From positions 12,358,147 to 12,422,146 of the forward strand of contig NC_058518.1 in assembly GCF_904849725.1 (NCBI RefSeq): a DNA stretch of 64,000 nt, in the 5' to 3' direction. How positions within the stretch are numbered: position 1 is the first letter of the stretch; every line of letters begins with the position of its first letter. Source of the stretch: Hordeum vulgare subsp. vulgare. Its lineage: Eukaryota > Streptophyta > Magnoliopsida > Poales > Poaceae. The notes under the pieces were generated by a model. It searched no databases. It had not been told where the DNA came from and saw only the letters and a list, made by a program, of their open reading frames with translations. This document shows positions 45,271 through 59,361 of the stretch, in pieces. A program made the translations under genes and the position numbers.

Positions 45271-48171
45271 ATGATCATAGCAATGGATGATGGAATAGTT
45301 GGTGTTCAAGAATCAAGTGACATGTATATTTCAAGTGATGACGACGGCATTAAGCAACAAAATCAAAGCAACATGGAAATTGAACATGACCATATTGAAG
45401 ATCAACCAGATTCGTTACTTGGAGACCCTGAATTGGGGATGACCTTCGATACTGAGAATGAGGTGCGAGAGTACTATATAAAATATGCTAAAGCAAAAGG
45501 CTTTGGTGTGACGAGAAGAATCTCACATAGTGATGATAATGGACAAGTAAAGTACCTTACACTTTGTTGCTCTCGGTATGGTAAGACTCAATCGAACTCA
45601 AGAAATATGTTGAAGCCAAACCCAACAGCCGGGATAGGATGTGAAGCTAAAATTTATGTTACACGTGGTCCTGATGGGAAGCTTCATCTTTCAAAGGCGA
45701 TTTTGGATCACAATCATGCATTGAGTCCACATAAATCTCGGTTATTTAGATGCAATAAGAAGTTAAATTTCCATGTCAAGCGCAGGCTTGAGCTGAATGA
45801 CCGCGCCGGAATAAGAGTAAACAAGAATTTTAATTCTTTTGTTGTGGCAGCAGATGGTCATGAGAACCTAACTTTTGGTGAGAAAACTTGTCGCAATTTT
45901 CTAGAGATAACAAGAAGGTTAAAACTTGGTAGTGGTGATGCTGAAGCGGTTCGTGACTATTTTATCAAAATGCAATCCGACAATCCAAACTTTTTTAGTG
46001 TCATGGATGTTGATGATGAATCCCGACTTCGGAATGCTTTTTGGGCTGATGCAAGAAGCAGAGCAGTGTATGAATCTTTTCATGATGTCATTACTTTTGA
46101 CACAACATACTTGGTGAACAAATATGATATGCCTTTTGCTTGTTTTGTCGGAGTGAATCATCATGGCCAATCAGTGTTGCTAGGGTGTGCTTTATTATCA
46201 AATGAAGATACTCCAACATTTGTCTGGTTATTTGAAGCATGGCTTACTTGTATGTCAAATCGCCATCCAAAAGCTATTATAACTGATCAAGCAAAAGCAA
46301 TTCAGAATGGTGTGGAAGAAGTTTTCCCTGAATCTCAATATAGATGGTGCTTGTGGCACATAATGAAAAAGATACCCGAGAAGTTAGGTGGATATGATGA
46401 ATATGATCACATCAAGGTTGTTGTTGGCAGGGCGGTTTACAATTCATTAACAATTACAGAGTTTGAAGTTGCTTGGATGCATATGGTTGAGAAGTATAGT
46501 CTTGATGATAATGAATGGCTTAAAGGGCTTTATGAGCATCGGAACCGTTGGGTTCCAGCTTTTGTGAAAGATGCCTTCTGGGCAGGTATGTCTACTACAC
46601 AACGTAGTGAGAGTATGAATGCCTTCTTTGATGGATATGTTAACGCAAAAACTACATTGAAGCATTTTGTTAGCCAATATGAGAATGGTCTCCGTGATAA
46701 AGTTGAGAAGGAGAATATTGCTGATTTTAATTCCATCAATTCAACCATACCTTGCATCACACGCTTTGCCATCGAGAAGCAATTTCAATCAGCCTATACA
46801 AATGCAAAGTTCAAAGAATTTCAAGAAGAGCTAACAGACATTATGTATTGTGATCGGAAGTTCATAGAAAAGGAAGGGGCAATAGAAACATATGAAATAA
46901 CTGAGGATGTGTTAATTGATGAGGAAAAAGGATGGAGAAAAGATATTGTGTACCATGTTTATTTCAACGAGGAAGAGTTCGAAGTTAAGTGTTCATGTCG
47001 TCGCTTCGAGTTCAGGGGTATACTCTGTAGGCATGTATTATGTGTGCTCACTCACATGAAAATCAAGGAGGTTCCTCCACAATACATTGTTGATCGGTGG
47101 AAAAAGAATGTGAAAAGAAAGCATAATTTTATCAGATGCACATATGGTGGCATGGAAGACACGCCTGTTGCAAAACGTTTTGATAGATTGTGCAATTCTT
47201 TCTACCCAGTTGCTGAGCTAGGCGGCATGTCAGATAATTCATGCAATTCTTTGATTGAAAAACTTCACACCCTCAAAGTTGAGTACTCTAGCAGCTCAAA
47301 TTCTGAAAATGATAAGGAACAGGTTGGTACACAGGAAGATGCACCTTCTAGTGCGAAGGCAACAAGTAAAACTATACTAAGTCCAATAGCTGTTAGATGT
47401 GCTGGACGTCCTCCTTCATTGAGGAAAGAATCAAAGGTTGATAAGCTTATTCGTCAAGCAAACGAAAAGAAGAAGAAAGCTGAACAAAGAGACAAGAAAA
47501 AAGCTGAACAAGAGAAGAAGAAAGCTGAACAAAAGAAAATGAAAAAAGAAGAACAGGAGAAGAAGAAAGCTGAACAAAAGGTATTGTAGCCTATATTACG
47601 TGTGATCACAAACTACTTTTTTCTTCTTGTAAAAACTCACTAATGTTGCACTTATTTCAGGCTCACTCCATGAATTTAAACAAGAAAAGGTCCAATAATA
47701 AAAGGAAACAATCAGACGCTAATATTCTAGAACAAGATCTTATGGAACATGCGGTATTTGATTCTTGTTCTCCGTTCTACAATAATACTATTTTTTATAG
47801 CTAATAGATCTGCAATCTGAAACAGAGTCAGGAAGCAATTTATTTGGATGACATAGCTTGTAGTAGCACAGTTCAGGTATTTTATTTTGTCAAATTTTGA
47901 TTTGCAGTAAAAACTTGGTAATCCATTAATATAATGACTTTATTTGGCACAGGGATCATTTGACTTTGGCATAGCGACTGGCAACATAAATCCAACCCCA
48001 GCAGCTGCAATACCATATGAAGGTTCATCATCAATGGTTATGCCTCCAATTCTAGGAGAATATACAAGTATGATGTTTCAGGTTCAGCAAGCATCGACTG
48101 TACTGTCCAGTCCTGCAGAATTACGCTTCAATGGAATTGGAGGGCTCAACAATACGACGGATCAGATTTAG
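45271..48171 (+). CDS. FAR1/FRS-like MULE transposase, four coding exons, copy 2
   Basis: This is full length and intact, with exons 45271-47580, 47661-47753, 47832-47876 and 47953-48171 and all splice sites retained. Relative to copy 1, I see two replacements in exon 1 (residue 203 Asp to Gly, residue 652 Ser to Gly) and two silent changes (an Ile ATC to ATA and an Asn-Phe-Asn TTC to TTT). Gly203 is also found in both truncated B copies, so Asp203 in copy 1 is the derived state. The D277-D339-E447 triad, the SWIM cysteines and histidine, and the FAR1 zinc ligands are unchanged. Two intact genes at about 0.2% coding divergence imply a recent duplication. Confidence 0.85.
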
Positions 48172-48940
48172 ACATGATTTATGTAATTTGAAGATGTTTG
48201 ATGCAGTATTTTTCTATGCACTTGGCAACTTTAATGTAATATTTGATGGAGTATATGTTTTGTCATCTTGTTTTCCCTAATGTACTACAAAATTATTTAT
48301 AGGATTGTAAATTTTCATGGATATTTGTGTGCGCACATTGCTGGTAGTTTATCAAGTATAAGCACACTGGAGATTCACGTCAGCCCTTCTTTTCATATCT
48401 CTGAATATTTTGATCTCTGAAACTGCACTTTGTGTCTCTAATCATCTCTGTGTAAAGCTGAACAAAGTCCAGAGCTTTGATGTGGCCCAGCCAAGCTACC
48501 AACAGGATGCAAAGCAGAACAAAATTCAGACCAAAGCAGCACGGTACAATTTCTAAGCAACAAACTTATGTAGCTCGTCGATCTGGCCCAGCCATGGCCT
48601 GAGACCGAAGAGGTTGACCGACTGGACGCTCGACAGCAAGTTGACCAGCGTCGTCGGCCACCACACGACGAGTCAGTACATCGAATTTGGCTACATGGGA
48701 CTTCACCAAGGCGCCGCCAGCGTCCATACGAGGAGGCCGCCTCGTCGCCAAGAGCCGGCCGTGACGCTGTCAACGATTAGGAGATCACCTCCCCACATCG
48801 GAGGAGCCATGCATGGCGCATCCAACTAGTACGAGACTGCCTCTCCGCCTCAGAGTAGCCCGTTGTCGCGCCGCGGAAGATATCTTCGCGTCCGGCAGTA
48901 ACAGAGGAACTCGCCGCGTTGCGCTGCCGATCGATGGGAA

Positions 48941-49061
48941 ACTCGCCGCGTCGCGCGGCCGTCGGGCCGATCTATGCCTGGCATCTATCGTCTGGGGGTT
49001 GCGTTTGTTTTTTCACAGCAAGTAATTTTTATGCCCGCAATTATTTCTGTTTCTCGCTCCA
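48941..49061 (-). repeat. MULE right terminal inverted repeat, copy 2
   Basis: This is the equivalent of 19667-19787. Confidence 0.85.
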
Positions 49062-49145
49062 AACGCAATAATGCTACACTCACGTAGAGCTACGTGAGTT
49101 TACGTGCTGATTAGGATCGACGCTGACCTGGCCGCGCATACCGTC

Positions 49146-51139
49146 TGGAGCGAGAAACAGAAATAATTGCGGGCATAAAAATTATTTGTGGTGAAAAAAC
49201 AAACGCAACCCCCAGGCGATAGATGTCACGCACAGATCGGTCCGACGGTCGCGCGACGCGGCGAGTAACCTGCCGCTAATTACGCAAGGGGAAAACAGAA
49301 AGGCACAGACAGATCCGTGTTTCCACATTTTAAGATCGCCGCCTTCAACTTTTGATCATCTGTACTGTTGAACGAAATTTCCACGCGTTGCCGATCACAG
49401 TGCTTGCATCGTTGGTGGCCTGCGTGGTGTGCCTGGCCTAGCTGACGACGGGGAGGATACAAGGTTCAGTCTGCTGCTACTGCTGTTGTTCGCTATATTC
49501 TGTATTCTGCGTTTAAGTCAGGAGTATTGTTCATGGTTAAATATATGTGTTGTTATTGTTTGACCATTGGTGTTAGATAGACACTACTAGTAATGCTAAG
49601 GTCGTGATGGTAATCTAGTACCCTTGCTGATTTTCATAGCTGCTCATGTGTACGTATCCTGAATTCCTGATGCTTGCTGAGCTGGTGATGGGTGGTTCTG
49701 CTTCTCGAATCCAATCTTTAATGGAGATTCCTCCCAGGATTGATGAGGAGATCTGCTAATTTTGTGATTAGTTTGACCATTCGTGTATGCAGATGCTGGT
49801 AATGCTACGGTCGTGGTGGTAATCTAGTACTCCGGTTGCACGCCGGTGGGCAGTTCGTGCAGGAGTTAAAAATCCCTGCGAGGTCGCTTGATCCGAATAC
49901 GATACACTGCTTTCGTCAAATATGTGTACTGTTATCGATTTAATCGTCTTGTTATGTTCAGCATGAAGGTCACAAGTTCATGGTTAACATGCCAACATTT
50001 AGGTCACTCTGTTACAAATTTAGTTTTGATTTCGTAGAAGAGTGACTTTTTTTCATGATCATAGGAATGGATGATGGAATAGTTGGTGTTCAAGAATCAA
50101 GTGACATGTCTATTTCAAGTGATGACGAAGGCATTAAGCAACAAAATCAAAGCAACATGGAAATTGAACATGACCATATTGAAGATCAACCAGATTCGTT
50201 ACTTGGAGACCCTGAATTGGGGATGACCTTCGATACTGAGAATGAGGTGCGAGAGTACTATATCAAATATGCTAAAGCAAAAGGCTTTGGTGTGACGAGA
50301 AGAAGCTCACATAGTGATGATAATGGACAAGTAAAGTACCTTACACTTTGTTGCTCTCGGTATGGTAAGACTTAATCGAACTCAAGAAATATGTTGAAGC
50401 CAAACCCAACAGCCGGGATAGGATGTGAAGCTAAAATTTATGTTACACGTGGTCCTGATGGGAAGCTTCATCTTTCAAAGGCGATTTTGGATCACAATCA
50501 TGCATTGAGTCCACATAAATCTCGGTTATTTAGATGCAATAAGAAGTTAAATTTCCATGTCAAGCGCAGGCTTGAGCTGAATGACCGCGCCGGAATAAGA
50601 GTAAACAAGAATTTCAATTCTTTTGTTGTGGCAGCAGATGGTCATGAGAACCTAACTTTTGGTGAGAAAACTTGTCGCAATTTTCTAGAGAAAACAAGAA
50701 GGTTAAAATTTGGTAGTGGTGATGCTGAAGCGGTTCGTGACTATTTTATCAAAATGCAATCCGACAATCCAAACTTTTTTAGTGTCATGGATGTTGATGA
50801 TGAATCCCGACTTCAGAATGTTTTTTGGGATGATGCAAGAAGCAGAGCAGTGTATGAATCTTTTCATGATGTCATTACTTTTGACACAACATACTTGGTG
50901 AACAAATATGATATGCCTTTTGCTTGTTTTGTCGGAGTGAATCATCATGGCCAATCAGTGCTGCTAGGGTGTGCTTTATTATCAAATGAAGATACTCCAA
51001 CATTTGTCTGGTTATTTGAAGCATGGCTTACTTGTATGTCAAATCGGCATCCAAAAGCTATTATAACTGATCAAGCAAAAGCAATTCAGAATGGTGTGGA
51101 AGAAGTTTTCCCTGAATCTCGATATAGATGGTGCTTGTG
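49146..51139 (+). mobile_element. Truncated second MULE copy (B), unit 2
   Basis: This is equivalent to 19872-21865, with the same breakpoint at the same base, so the truncation predates the 29-kb duplication. Confidence 0.9.
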
Positions 51140-51143
51140 CTAG
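50055..51143 (+). pseudogene. Truncated FAR1-like gene with premature stop, unit 2
   Basis: This is the same truncated copy as at 20781-21869, now with CAA to TAA at codon 107 (50373-50375), inside the FAR1 domain. The remaining frame reopens at 50391 and runs to the same terminal TAG. An Asp-to-Glu change (residue 25) and an Arg-to-Gln change near residue 254 are also private. The new nonsense mutation confirms lack of constraint on element B in this unit. Confidence 0.85.
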
Positions 51144-51398
51144 TTTCATCATGGATGGCCGAGTCTTAGAGCGTACCGGTTCGGCCGTTGCTATGAAATC
51201 GGATGCATGAAATGTTGCTCACCGGAGACGAAACAGGGGTGCTGCCGGAGTTAGAGAAGAAACGCATCGAATCAAGGACTACAGATCTGGTGGATGATTT
51301 CTGATTCAAATACTCTCAGCAGCAGCATCGGGAGGCCGCAGGATCGGGAGGCCACCACACAGCTTCCATAGCAGCACCACATAGCAGTCTCCCATGGC

Positions 51399-51814
51399 AG
51401 CATGGGTCCATCATTGCAACCTCGCCGGAGCTTCCGACGACCGCCGCGGCGCTCCACTGCAACCTCGCCGGAGCTTCAGCTACCGACCCGGCGCTTCACT
51501 GCAACCTCGTCGGAGCTTCATTCCAACCTTGTCGGAGCTCGAACGACCGTTGGCGGTTCACTGCAGCTCCGGCGGCCCTTCAACGCAACTCTGCGCCGCG
51601 AGCTCCATGGCAACACCTCGACGTGCGCCACCAGTGAAGCTGTGCCATGCCAACACAGCGAGCTCCATGGCAACACCTCGACGTGTGCCACCGACGGAGC
51701 TTCACTGCGCCACGCCGGCGTGGCGGGCTTCATGGCAGCATCTCGATGTGCGCCACCGGTGGAGCTTCACTGCGCCACGCCGGTGCCACGAGCTTCATGG
51801 CAGCACCACGATGG
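51399..51814 (+). repeat. GC-rich degenerate repeats, unit 2
   Basis: This has the same repeat layout as 22130-22545, with one visible change (CAACGCAG to CAACACAG). A 5-bp deletion lies just upstream, near 51279. Confidence 0.7.
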
Positions 51815-54213
51815 CGTCCGACGAAGCGTCAATGCAGTGCTGCCACCGCGCACGGCGGTGCTCCAACGCAGTGAGACGCCGATGGGGTTGCTGTGGTGAA
51901 GCACATGGCAGGGACGGGCGGATGAACATGCGACGGCGATGCGCGTGCTTCGTCGTTTGCAGCACCGGCGGACACCATTGCATCCCCCGGTGAAGCCGCA
52001 ACACCAGCGCGGCGGAGCTCCACTGCAGCCGCGGCAGCGATGCGCGGTGCTCCAATGTAGCGTCGGCAGCCCGTCGACGCGGAGGTGGCGGCGTTGCCAT
52101 GGGACTCCTCTCTCGGGAGTGACGAACAGGGGTGGAGGAGGGGAAAAATGTGTGGAACAAGACGTTCGGGAATAGATAAGGTCATGGAGGGGAAGCGGTG
52201 GATGGTCGCAGAGGCACGTGTCAAACGCAGAGGGTGGTTTACATGTGGTGATAATCAACCAGTTTATTTTGATGCTTTTTCTTGAATCAATCGATTCTGG
52301 ATCGGCTCCGGTGTCCCAGATGAACACGCTGCAAGGTAGAGGATGACAGGGTGGGACCCATAGTCAGTGGCGGAGAGCTGAGAAAGAAAAACAGAAAAAA
52401 AGGAAGTGGAGGGGTGGGTGCTCGCTGGGCTAAATGGGCCGGTCTGCTATTTCAATAATTCGCGTGTGCGAGGTATAGAAATGGGCTTCGTCTGCTGTGC
52501 TTCTATAGCCCAAGGTGAAGAGTAAACACTACGAAAACTAAATCGTGCATAGGAAAGTCTCTTGGCTAAAATAAAATATCAGTTAAATTCCTAAAATACT
52601 ATAAACACACAGGAAAACACTATAGCTACATAAAAATAATGAACAATTTTTAGAGACCAAAACTAAATAAAATACACACAAAACTTCTGTAAATTATATT
52701 TTGGGGCTTTGTAAATGTTCCACAAAACATGTTAAAACTTCAGAGATAAAACCAAATAACAGTTAAAGAATCTGCAAACAAAATATATTGAAGGAGTCAT
52801 ATTTCCTTCTCTCATAATATTTTATTTTTTGAATGAGAATTGTTGTCAATATTCAAAATCGAAATGAGAGAATACTCAATTACTCCACCAATATTATTAT
52901 TTGATGAAGTCATATCATCCTCTCTCATTTTTGAATTGGAAATTCCTGAACATTATAGGAGCTTCTCATCCGATTTTTGGCAACTTCCGGGATGTTCTTC
53001 CCCTGATTAATTTTTCTGTTTTTTCTTGTCTTATGATTTTTTTCTTATATTTCGAAAATTACTTGATTTCGTCAACATTTTCAATTTTTTTGAAAATTTA
53101 TGAAAACACAAAAATTACATGAATTCATGATTTTTTTTACAAATTTAAAAAAATATTTGTTAACACTATTTAATTTATGAATCTTTTAATTTAATGAACT
53201 GTATTCAAATTTATAAATATATTTTCAAATTTTTAAACAGTTTTACTAATTTGGAAAACTGTATAAATGTTTAAACATTTTTTAAATACATGAACTATTT
53301 GGAATTGTGGTAGTTTTTTGAATGCTTGAAAAATTTAAAATTTATGAACTTAATGTGAATTCCTGAACATTTTATTAATTCTTCCATATTTATCAAATTC
53401 ATGTACATTTTATAAATTATGGAGAAAAATAGAATCCTCTAATATTTTATGAATCTGAAAACAGGTTTCAAATATTATAAAGAAATCTTGAGTCTGTTAA
53501 CAAGTTTTTAGACTTATGAAGAAACAAGTTTTTGGGTTTAAAACTCAAGTTGTTGAGTATGAAAAAGTTACAAAAAAGCTAACATTGGAGAAGTGCTGGC
53601 AAAACGAAAAATTTCGATGAGCTCGGTTTATAATTTGCTAGTTAAAACGAAAATCCGGGAAGAAAACTAGTTAGAGAACATAGAAGTTCCTTCATATTCA
53701 AGCGCAGAGGAAAGGAACATGTTCTTGATGCATGAATCACTTGCTGAGGATGAATTCACAAGGACCTTAGGCCTAGTACTTTTCGCTCGATTCTGGTGAT
53801 TCTAGGTTTGGAAAATCAAAAGCTTAAAAGAACTCGATTTGATTGTCTAAAATCATCACACAATCGCTAGAATCGGTAGTGCAATCGAAAATCGCGTGCA
53901 AACCTTGATTCTGGCGATTCTAGGCACTTCCATAAAATAAAACGATCCAGTTTGAGACAATACACCTATTTCAAACGCAAATTACAAGGGAAATGCCACT
54001 AGAGGCTAGCCGCACGAACGAAAACGAGTCGTGCGACTCCTTCCTCTTGCCCTGCATCCCCCACTCCCCGCTCATCCTCGTGGTGGGGTTCCAGGGGCGC
54101 CGCCACCCGAGTGCCCGCCCTAGCAGCTCCTCCGCCAGCCCAACGCCGACCCTCCGCCCCACTCCTCCGCTCCGCACGCTCGCCTCCAGGCCGGGAGCCG
54201 CTGCTCCGCCCCG

Positions 54214-54485
54214 TTTGGTGTTCTCAAGATGAAATGACTAATTCTCGGAGGCATACCACGGTACAAACCAGATGCCCAAAAGATGATTGTCACTTCATAC
54301 ATGTGTCTCGACAACTTCATTCATGATAGCTAGCTGCATGATGAGCATTTTGATAACTTTGATAATGATGCGTATGTGCAACCCCATTGCCATTTACAGG
54401 CACCAACGCTCTACCACCCGAAGATGATGGTACCATGGCCGCAACACGTGAGGCTATTGCTACCAGTCTTGTACCAGGAGATTAG
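54214..54485 (+). pseudogene. PIF/Harbinger transposase C-terminal remnant, unit 2
   Basis: This is equivalent to 24945-25216, with the same stops. Missense changes convert CLHNFIRDS to CLDNFIHDS, removing the His of the conserved block and confirming lack of constraint. The upstream GC-rich joined segment is likewise retained. Confidence 0.7.
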
Positions 54486-55555
54486 TCAATCTATTTGTAC
54501 TGGAACTTCTTTTGTAGCAAAGAAAACGCGAAAACCTTCGTTACTGTAATATTTATCTATCTAAGATATTCATAAATCGTATTCATGCTCATATTTTATG
54601 ATAAATTGTTTGAAACATCTAAGTGTTAGCAATCCAGCATCCAATTTTTGTTCAGAGGCGTTAATGATATTTCAACATACAACTTGCCCATAATATCAGA
54701 CCACAATCTCCGACAAGAACTCGATGGCTGATTCAGGCTGATTTTGAAGGAAGATGATTGTGGTAAAGTTTCCCAAAAGCTGATCCTGGAGAATCAAAAG
54801 TTGAAAAGAACTCTGCCTTAGTGTCGTTGTGGGCTATTTGAAAGGTCATACATAAGGATATATACCAGTCGCCTCTTTTGATTTTCTTCATTTCTATCTC
54901 AATTTAATGTGTTTCCTTTAAATTTCTATGTTCCTTTGTTTTTATTATTGTTTTTATTTTTCTTCAATTTTCTTTCGTTTATTTTGCTTCTTTCTCTTTT
55001 TTTTGTATACATTGGCAAAAAATTATATGTTTAACCATTTTCAATACATGATTTATGTTTAAAAAATGCATGTTTAATGACTTTTTTTATACACATTGTA
55101 TATTTTCTGTATATGTTAGGAACATTATTTTTACAGCTTGAACATTTCTTAAGTGTATGATTAAGATCGTTTGTTACGCGATCATCATTTTTTTTATGTT
55201 TTGATGTTCCATTTTTCAATCCATGTTCTACATTATTTATATACACCAGAATATTTTTTACATGTGTATCATTATTTAAATAGATGATTAATTTTTTCTC
55301 AAATAGTTTGTCTTTGATGACTACTTTTTCCGTACACATTATACATTTTCGTATGTGTCTCGAACAGTTCCAATTTTTTTGAAATACACGATTAATTTTT
55401 TTGATATATGTTAAATAATTTGTTTAAAACTAGCAAAATAATCAAAGATTTACTTTTTTTGTGAGAATCAAAGATTTACTTACAAAAATACTCCCTCTGT
55501 AAACTAATATAAGAGCGTTTAGATTACTATAGGGGTTCCATGCCACCGACAAATG

Positions 55556-55965
55556 AGAGGAGCTTAGGCGATAAAATTTAGAGGTGTGGCTGGCCCAATA
55601 TTATGGCAGGCCTTGGCTTGTCAAGAAGCGCTCTCACTTTCCCTTGACTTATCACTTGCAGCTATACATATTGCTTGAGACTGTCAAGGTGTGATCAAAG
55701 ATATCCATGAAAATACCGGTGGGCTACACTCTAGCATTATCAAGGAGATTCATCTTACATCTTAGCAGTTCTCTCGCTATTCCATCATCTTCAAAGGAGG
55801 AGAAACTAACGTTGAGTCACATAGCCTCGCTAGACATAATCTATGCCTTTTTTTAGATGCCATGTGTGGCTCCTTAATCCTCCAGATCTGCGTTGTATCC
55901 CTATAAACTTTTTTAATCAATAAAGTGAAGTGTGTTTAGACTAAAAATAGCTAGAGGAGCTTAGG
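55556..55965 (+). mobile_element. 5'-truncated LINE tail with 13-bp target-site duplication, unit 2
   Basis: This is equivalent to 26288-26697, with both 13-bp direct repeats intact (55556-55568 and 55953-55965). Confidence 0.8.
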
Positions 55966-57139
55966 TGTTTTTTAGAAAAGGAGGATGAGCCCCGACTTGT
56001 GCATCTGGAAGATGCATGCAGTTATTTTATTAACTATTCATAAAGACCTTACAAAACAATACATCAATATATCTGAAGCCGTCATCTTGGCAACATCTAT
56101 CGCTACTCCTATCCAATGATGAAGGGGTGCCGAATGTCCGAACTGAATACTAAATAGACATCACACCAAAGTCTCACATCTAAAGCTGGATGCCCCGATC
56201 AAGCCACATACCGGGTCTAGGGCACAAATCGGTTTGATGCACTCTCATAGGTCGTGGTCGTCGTCTTTCATCATCCATCTTCAGAGCACGTACTGACACA
56301 TTGACCTTGCCAAGCCTGCCATCGATGCCCTCGCGGCGCTAGACAATGCCTCCACCGTACGCGCATTCATCATCATCCATCCGTCATTGAGACTTTGATG
56401 CGCCTCGCCGCCGAGACTCTACGACGTTGATGTGTCACAGGGAACATCGCTGCATCGTAGATGCCGTCCACTGGTCCCTCGAGCCTATGTACACCTCCAA
56501 GAATGACACCCTTAAGAGGGGTACGACACATGAGTAGCGAATAGAGGGTCTAAAGCTTGTCTCCAATGATGCCTTCAAGAAGGGGATGACGTAGAAAGAC
56601 GCCGCCATCGCCGACCTTGGCAACGTCCCAAGAGTAGGGTTTTCACCCGGATCCTCTTGAGGACCCTCCATCCAACATCGTGTGCATGGAACCGCTACCA
56701 ATCATCGTCGCCACGCATGAAGGTCGTACCAGTCGGATCGGATCTGACAGGAGACCAGGCCCACCACACCCCCGCCACCGGGATCAGATTTGATCTAACC
56801 CACCGCCGCTGCGGGTACGCAACCAATGTACAACGGGCCGACTCCACCGCATAGTCCCGATGAGGCCGCCGCCACCGTGATCTGCCACCGCTGAGCTGTC
56901 GATCCCCGCGCCCGCTTGACTCCGCCTCCTGTCGAGACCGCCCCGCACCAGCCCTTCAAGGCGGAAAGAACGGGATCCTGCCTCCGACTACCGTAAGGGG
57001 CTTGCATCGGCCGCCCCGACCGACGACGAGGTTGGCGGAATGTGGTGAGGAGGCTAGGGGAAGGAGATCCCCGCCGCCGCCCGAGTTGCCCGTGGGAGGG
57101 GGGCGCGGGGCTGGGAGTTGTGAGATTAGTCCTCTCACG

Positions 57140-58529
57140 CTTGAGTGCCTAACAAAAATGATACATAAGTACTGGAGAGGAGTGATTCACAGGAAACGAC
57201 GAACTCACTTGGTGTCATGGGACATCATGCTTAGGCCCAAATCATATGGAAAATTGGACTCCAAGATATGAAACCGTTTACTTTGTGGGCAAGCCCGGCC
57301 TGGCCCGGAAATTTCGGACTGAGTTTGGGTTGGTATGGCCGGGCCAGGTTTCTCATGGCCAAGTCTACCCTTAATAGATTCTTGATAGATGTTGGCAATG
57401 CGTCCTCGACATGGCAAACTATTGTATATGGGCTTGAGCTGCTAAAGTAAGATCATTTGAAGGATCGGAAACGGTTCCCAAGTTCGAATATGGCATGATC
57501 CTTGGATCCTTCGTGACCACTCATGACGCCGATAACTGCAAAGCGACGGTGCCAACAAGTGGGTCGCTGATGTTCTCAACCCCCGATGGCACGCCCTACT
57601 CCAGCTGCACTTTTATCAGCCAGACATCGAGAGTATTCTACAGATTAAGACGTCCAACAAACTTGAAGCGGACTTCCTTGCATGGCATCCCAAGTTCCCG
57701 CTAAACGAGTGTGCTTCTCCAACATGGATTTTGTTTACGGGGTGTTTCGTTTCAAGGGACTAGACTTTTTTTTTAGTCCCAGGGACTAAAGAAAAAAGTT
57801 CCTTCAGTAAAGTCTTTTTTTAGTTCCTTAAATAAAAGTCCCTCCTGTTTGATTACATAGGAACTAAAAGAATTTTTTTTTATTCTAGTCTCTGTAAACA
57901 AACAAGGCCTTAACTGTATCCATGCACAATTCAAATCATGGCCTCCCATCACGCCTGGTTTCAAATTGAGTAGGCCCACCTAGCCATCCAATGTATCCCA
58001 CAGTCACATGATATTCTCTCGCCCGTATATGAAATCATATTTCAACAGCTGTGGGATCGGGTCTTATAGATTCTTCTTTTACTAGGCCATGTAGTACCAT
58101 GTGCTTTAGATTCTTGTCACCCGCACTGCAACCCACCATTTGTAAGGTGGCATGAGAAACCGCTATTTTTATGCTATGTTTAACCATGGTGTGGCTGACC
58201 CAATATTATCGGAGGCTTTGGCTTGTCAAGAAGCGCTCTCACTTGTCCTTAACTTATCACTTGCAGATATACAGATAGCTTCAGACTGTCAAGGTGTGAC
58301 CAAAGATATCCATGAAAATACAGGTGGGCTACACTCTAGCATTATTAAGGAGATTAATCTTACGTCTTAGCAGTTCTCTCGCTGTTCCATCATCTTTGAA
58401 AGAGGAGAAACTAATCTGGAGTCACATAGCCTTGCTACGCATAGTCTATGCCTTTTTTCAGGACGCCATGTGTGGCTCCTTAATCCTTCAGATCTACATT
58501 GTATCCCTATGAACTTTTTTAATCAATAA
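57140..58529 (+). pseudogene. LINE reverse transcriptase C-terminus and RNase H relic, unit 2
   Basis: This is equivalent to 27872-29262, with the same stops and nested MITE. Small substitutions are seen, for example in the CCCGG(C/T)CTGGCCC stretch near 57299. The RNase H segment (58152-58370, then 58371-58529 after the TAG) is unchanged. Its end runs straight into copy 3. Confidence 0.75.
57738..57909. mobile_element. Tourist-like MITE nested in the LINE, unit 2
   Basis: This is equivalent to 28470-28642, one T shorter in the internal poly-T run. Confidence 0.65.
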
Positions 58530-59333
58530 AATGGAGTGTGTTTAGAATACAAATAAAGTTCTACCTAAAAGGGAGTTAAAATGAGGCACCCTGTATCAGA
58601 AACTACCATCTCTAAATTACATAACTAGGTACTTTTTCCTCTCCGCCTCTTGAACTTTCCCGTAGGCAAGTACGAGCTTGTAGTGTGGGCGTGGGCAGGT
58701 CGCGAGATACCGATTTGATTATATTCATTCCATATAGCGTTGTGATAACTGAGAACTCCTTATTTTGGTGGGCCATGTGAGTGTCTACACAATGCTTATT
58801 TGTATACATATTATTGCACATACAAACTTGTTATAACAATGTTGTATAATGCATGTGTAGGATGGTTTTGGACTGAGGAAGCAATTTTTGGTGCATATTT
58901 TAAAGTATGAAGAGAATGAAGCTAAAAACAATATCCCATCCATTGAACGAAGCATCATAGATCGCATGTATAGATGGACCTTCATTGCTTCAAAAGATGG
59001 ACCTTCAAGACATGCTTATTTCTGATTTTTAAAATATACTTTTGTGACCATTATAATACAATTTGTGTGTGAACATGAATTTTATGCGGAGACATGTTTA
59101 TGGACCGCGTGTTACACACGTTCTCATTTAGTTGGGAATCACACACGTTTAAATGGCTCGGTGAAAAAACTCATTAAATAAAAATCAGATTCAAAATAGA
59201 TGTTTTTACTATAGATTATGATACGTGTGTTGGATCCCAAATATGTCACACTTTAAAAAAATATTTTGTAGCCATCTGAATTTTTTGATAAAAATATTTT
59301 ACTATGATGCCATGCGAACTCATTTTATTTAAG

Positions 59334-59361
59334 ACGTGCGTTGCACGTGCATGATTACTAG
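59334..59361 (+). mobile_element. Helitron-type 3' terminus, copy 3
   Basis: The hairpin and CTAG terminus are identical to those in copies 1 and 2. Confidence 0.55.

Larger units (their letters stand above)
44362..49061 (+). mobile_element. FAR1-type Mutator-like element (MULE) with long TIRs, copy 2
   Basis: This is equivalent to 15088-19787, the same length with no net indel. TIRs lie at 44362-44482 and 48941-49061. Copy 2 has a G-to-A change in the left TIR (CGCAACCCCC for CGCGACCCCC) that makes it match its right TIR better. Confidence 0.75.
29298..58564 (+). repeat. 29.3-kb tandem unit, copy 2
   Basis: This is the complete second copy, 29267 bp long. It joins copy 1 without any extra sequence and is followed directly by copy 3. 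It differs from copy 1 by scattered single-base changes and about 30 bp of net deletion, which argues against simple read duplication during assembly. Private changes include a premature stop in the truncated FAR1 copy (50373) and a one-base loss in the CACTA poly-A run near 34413. Confidence 0.97.
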
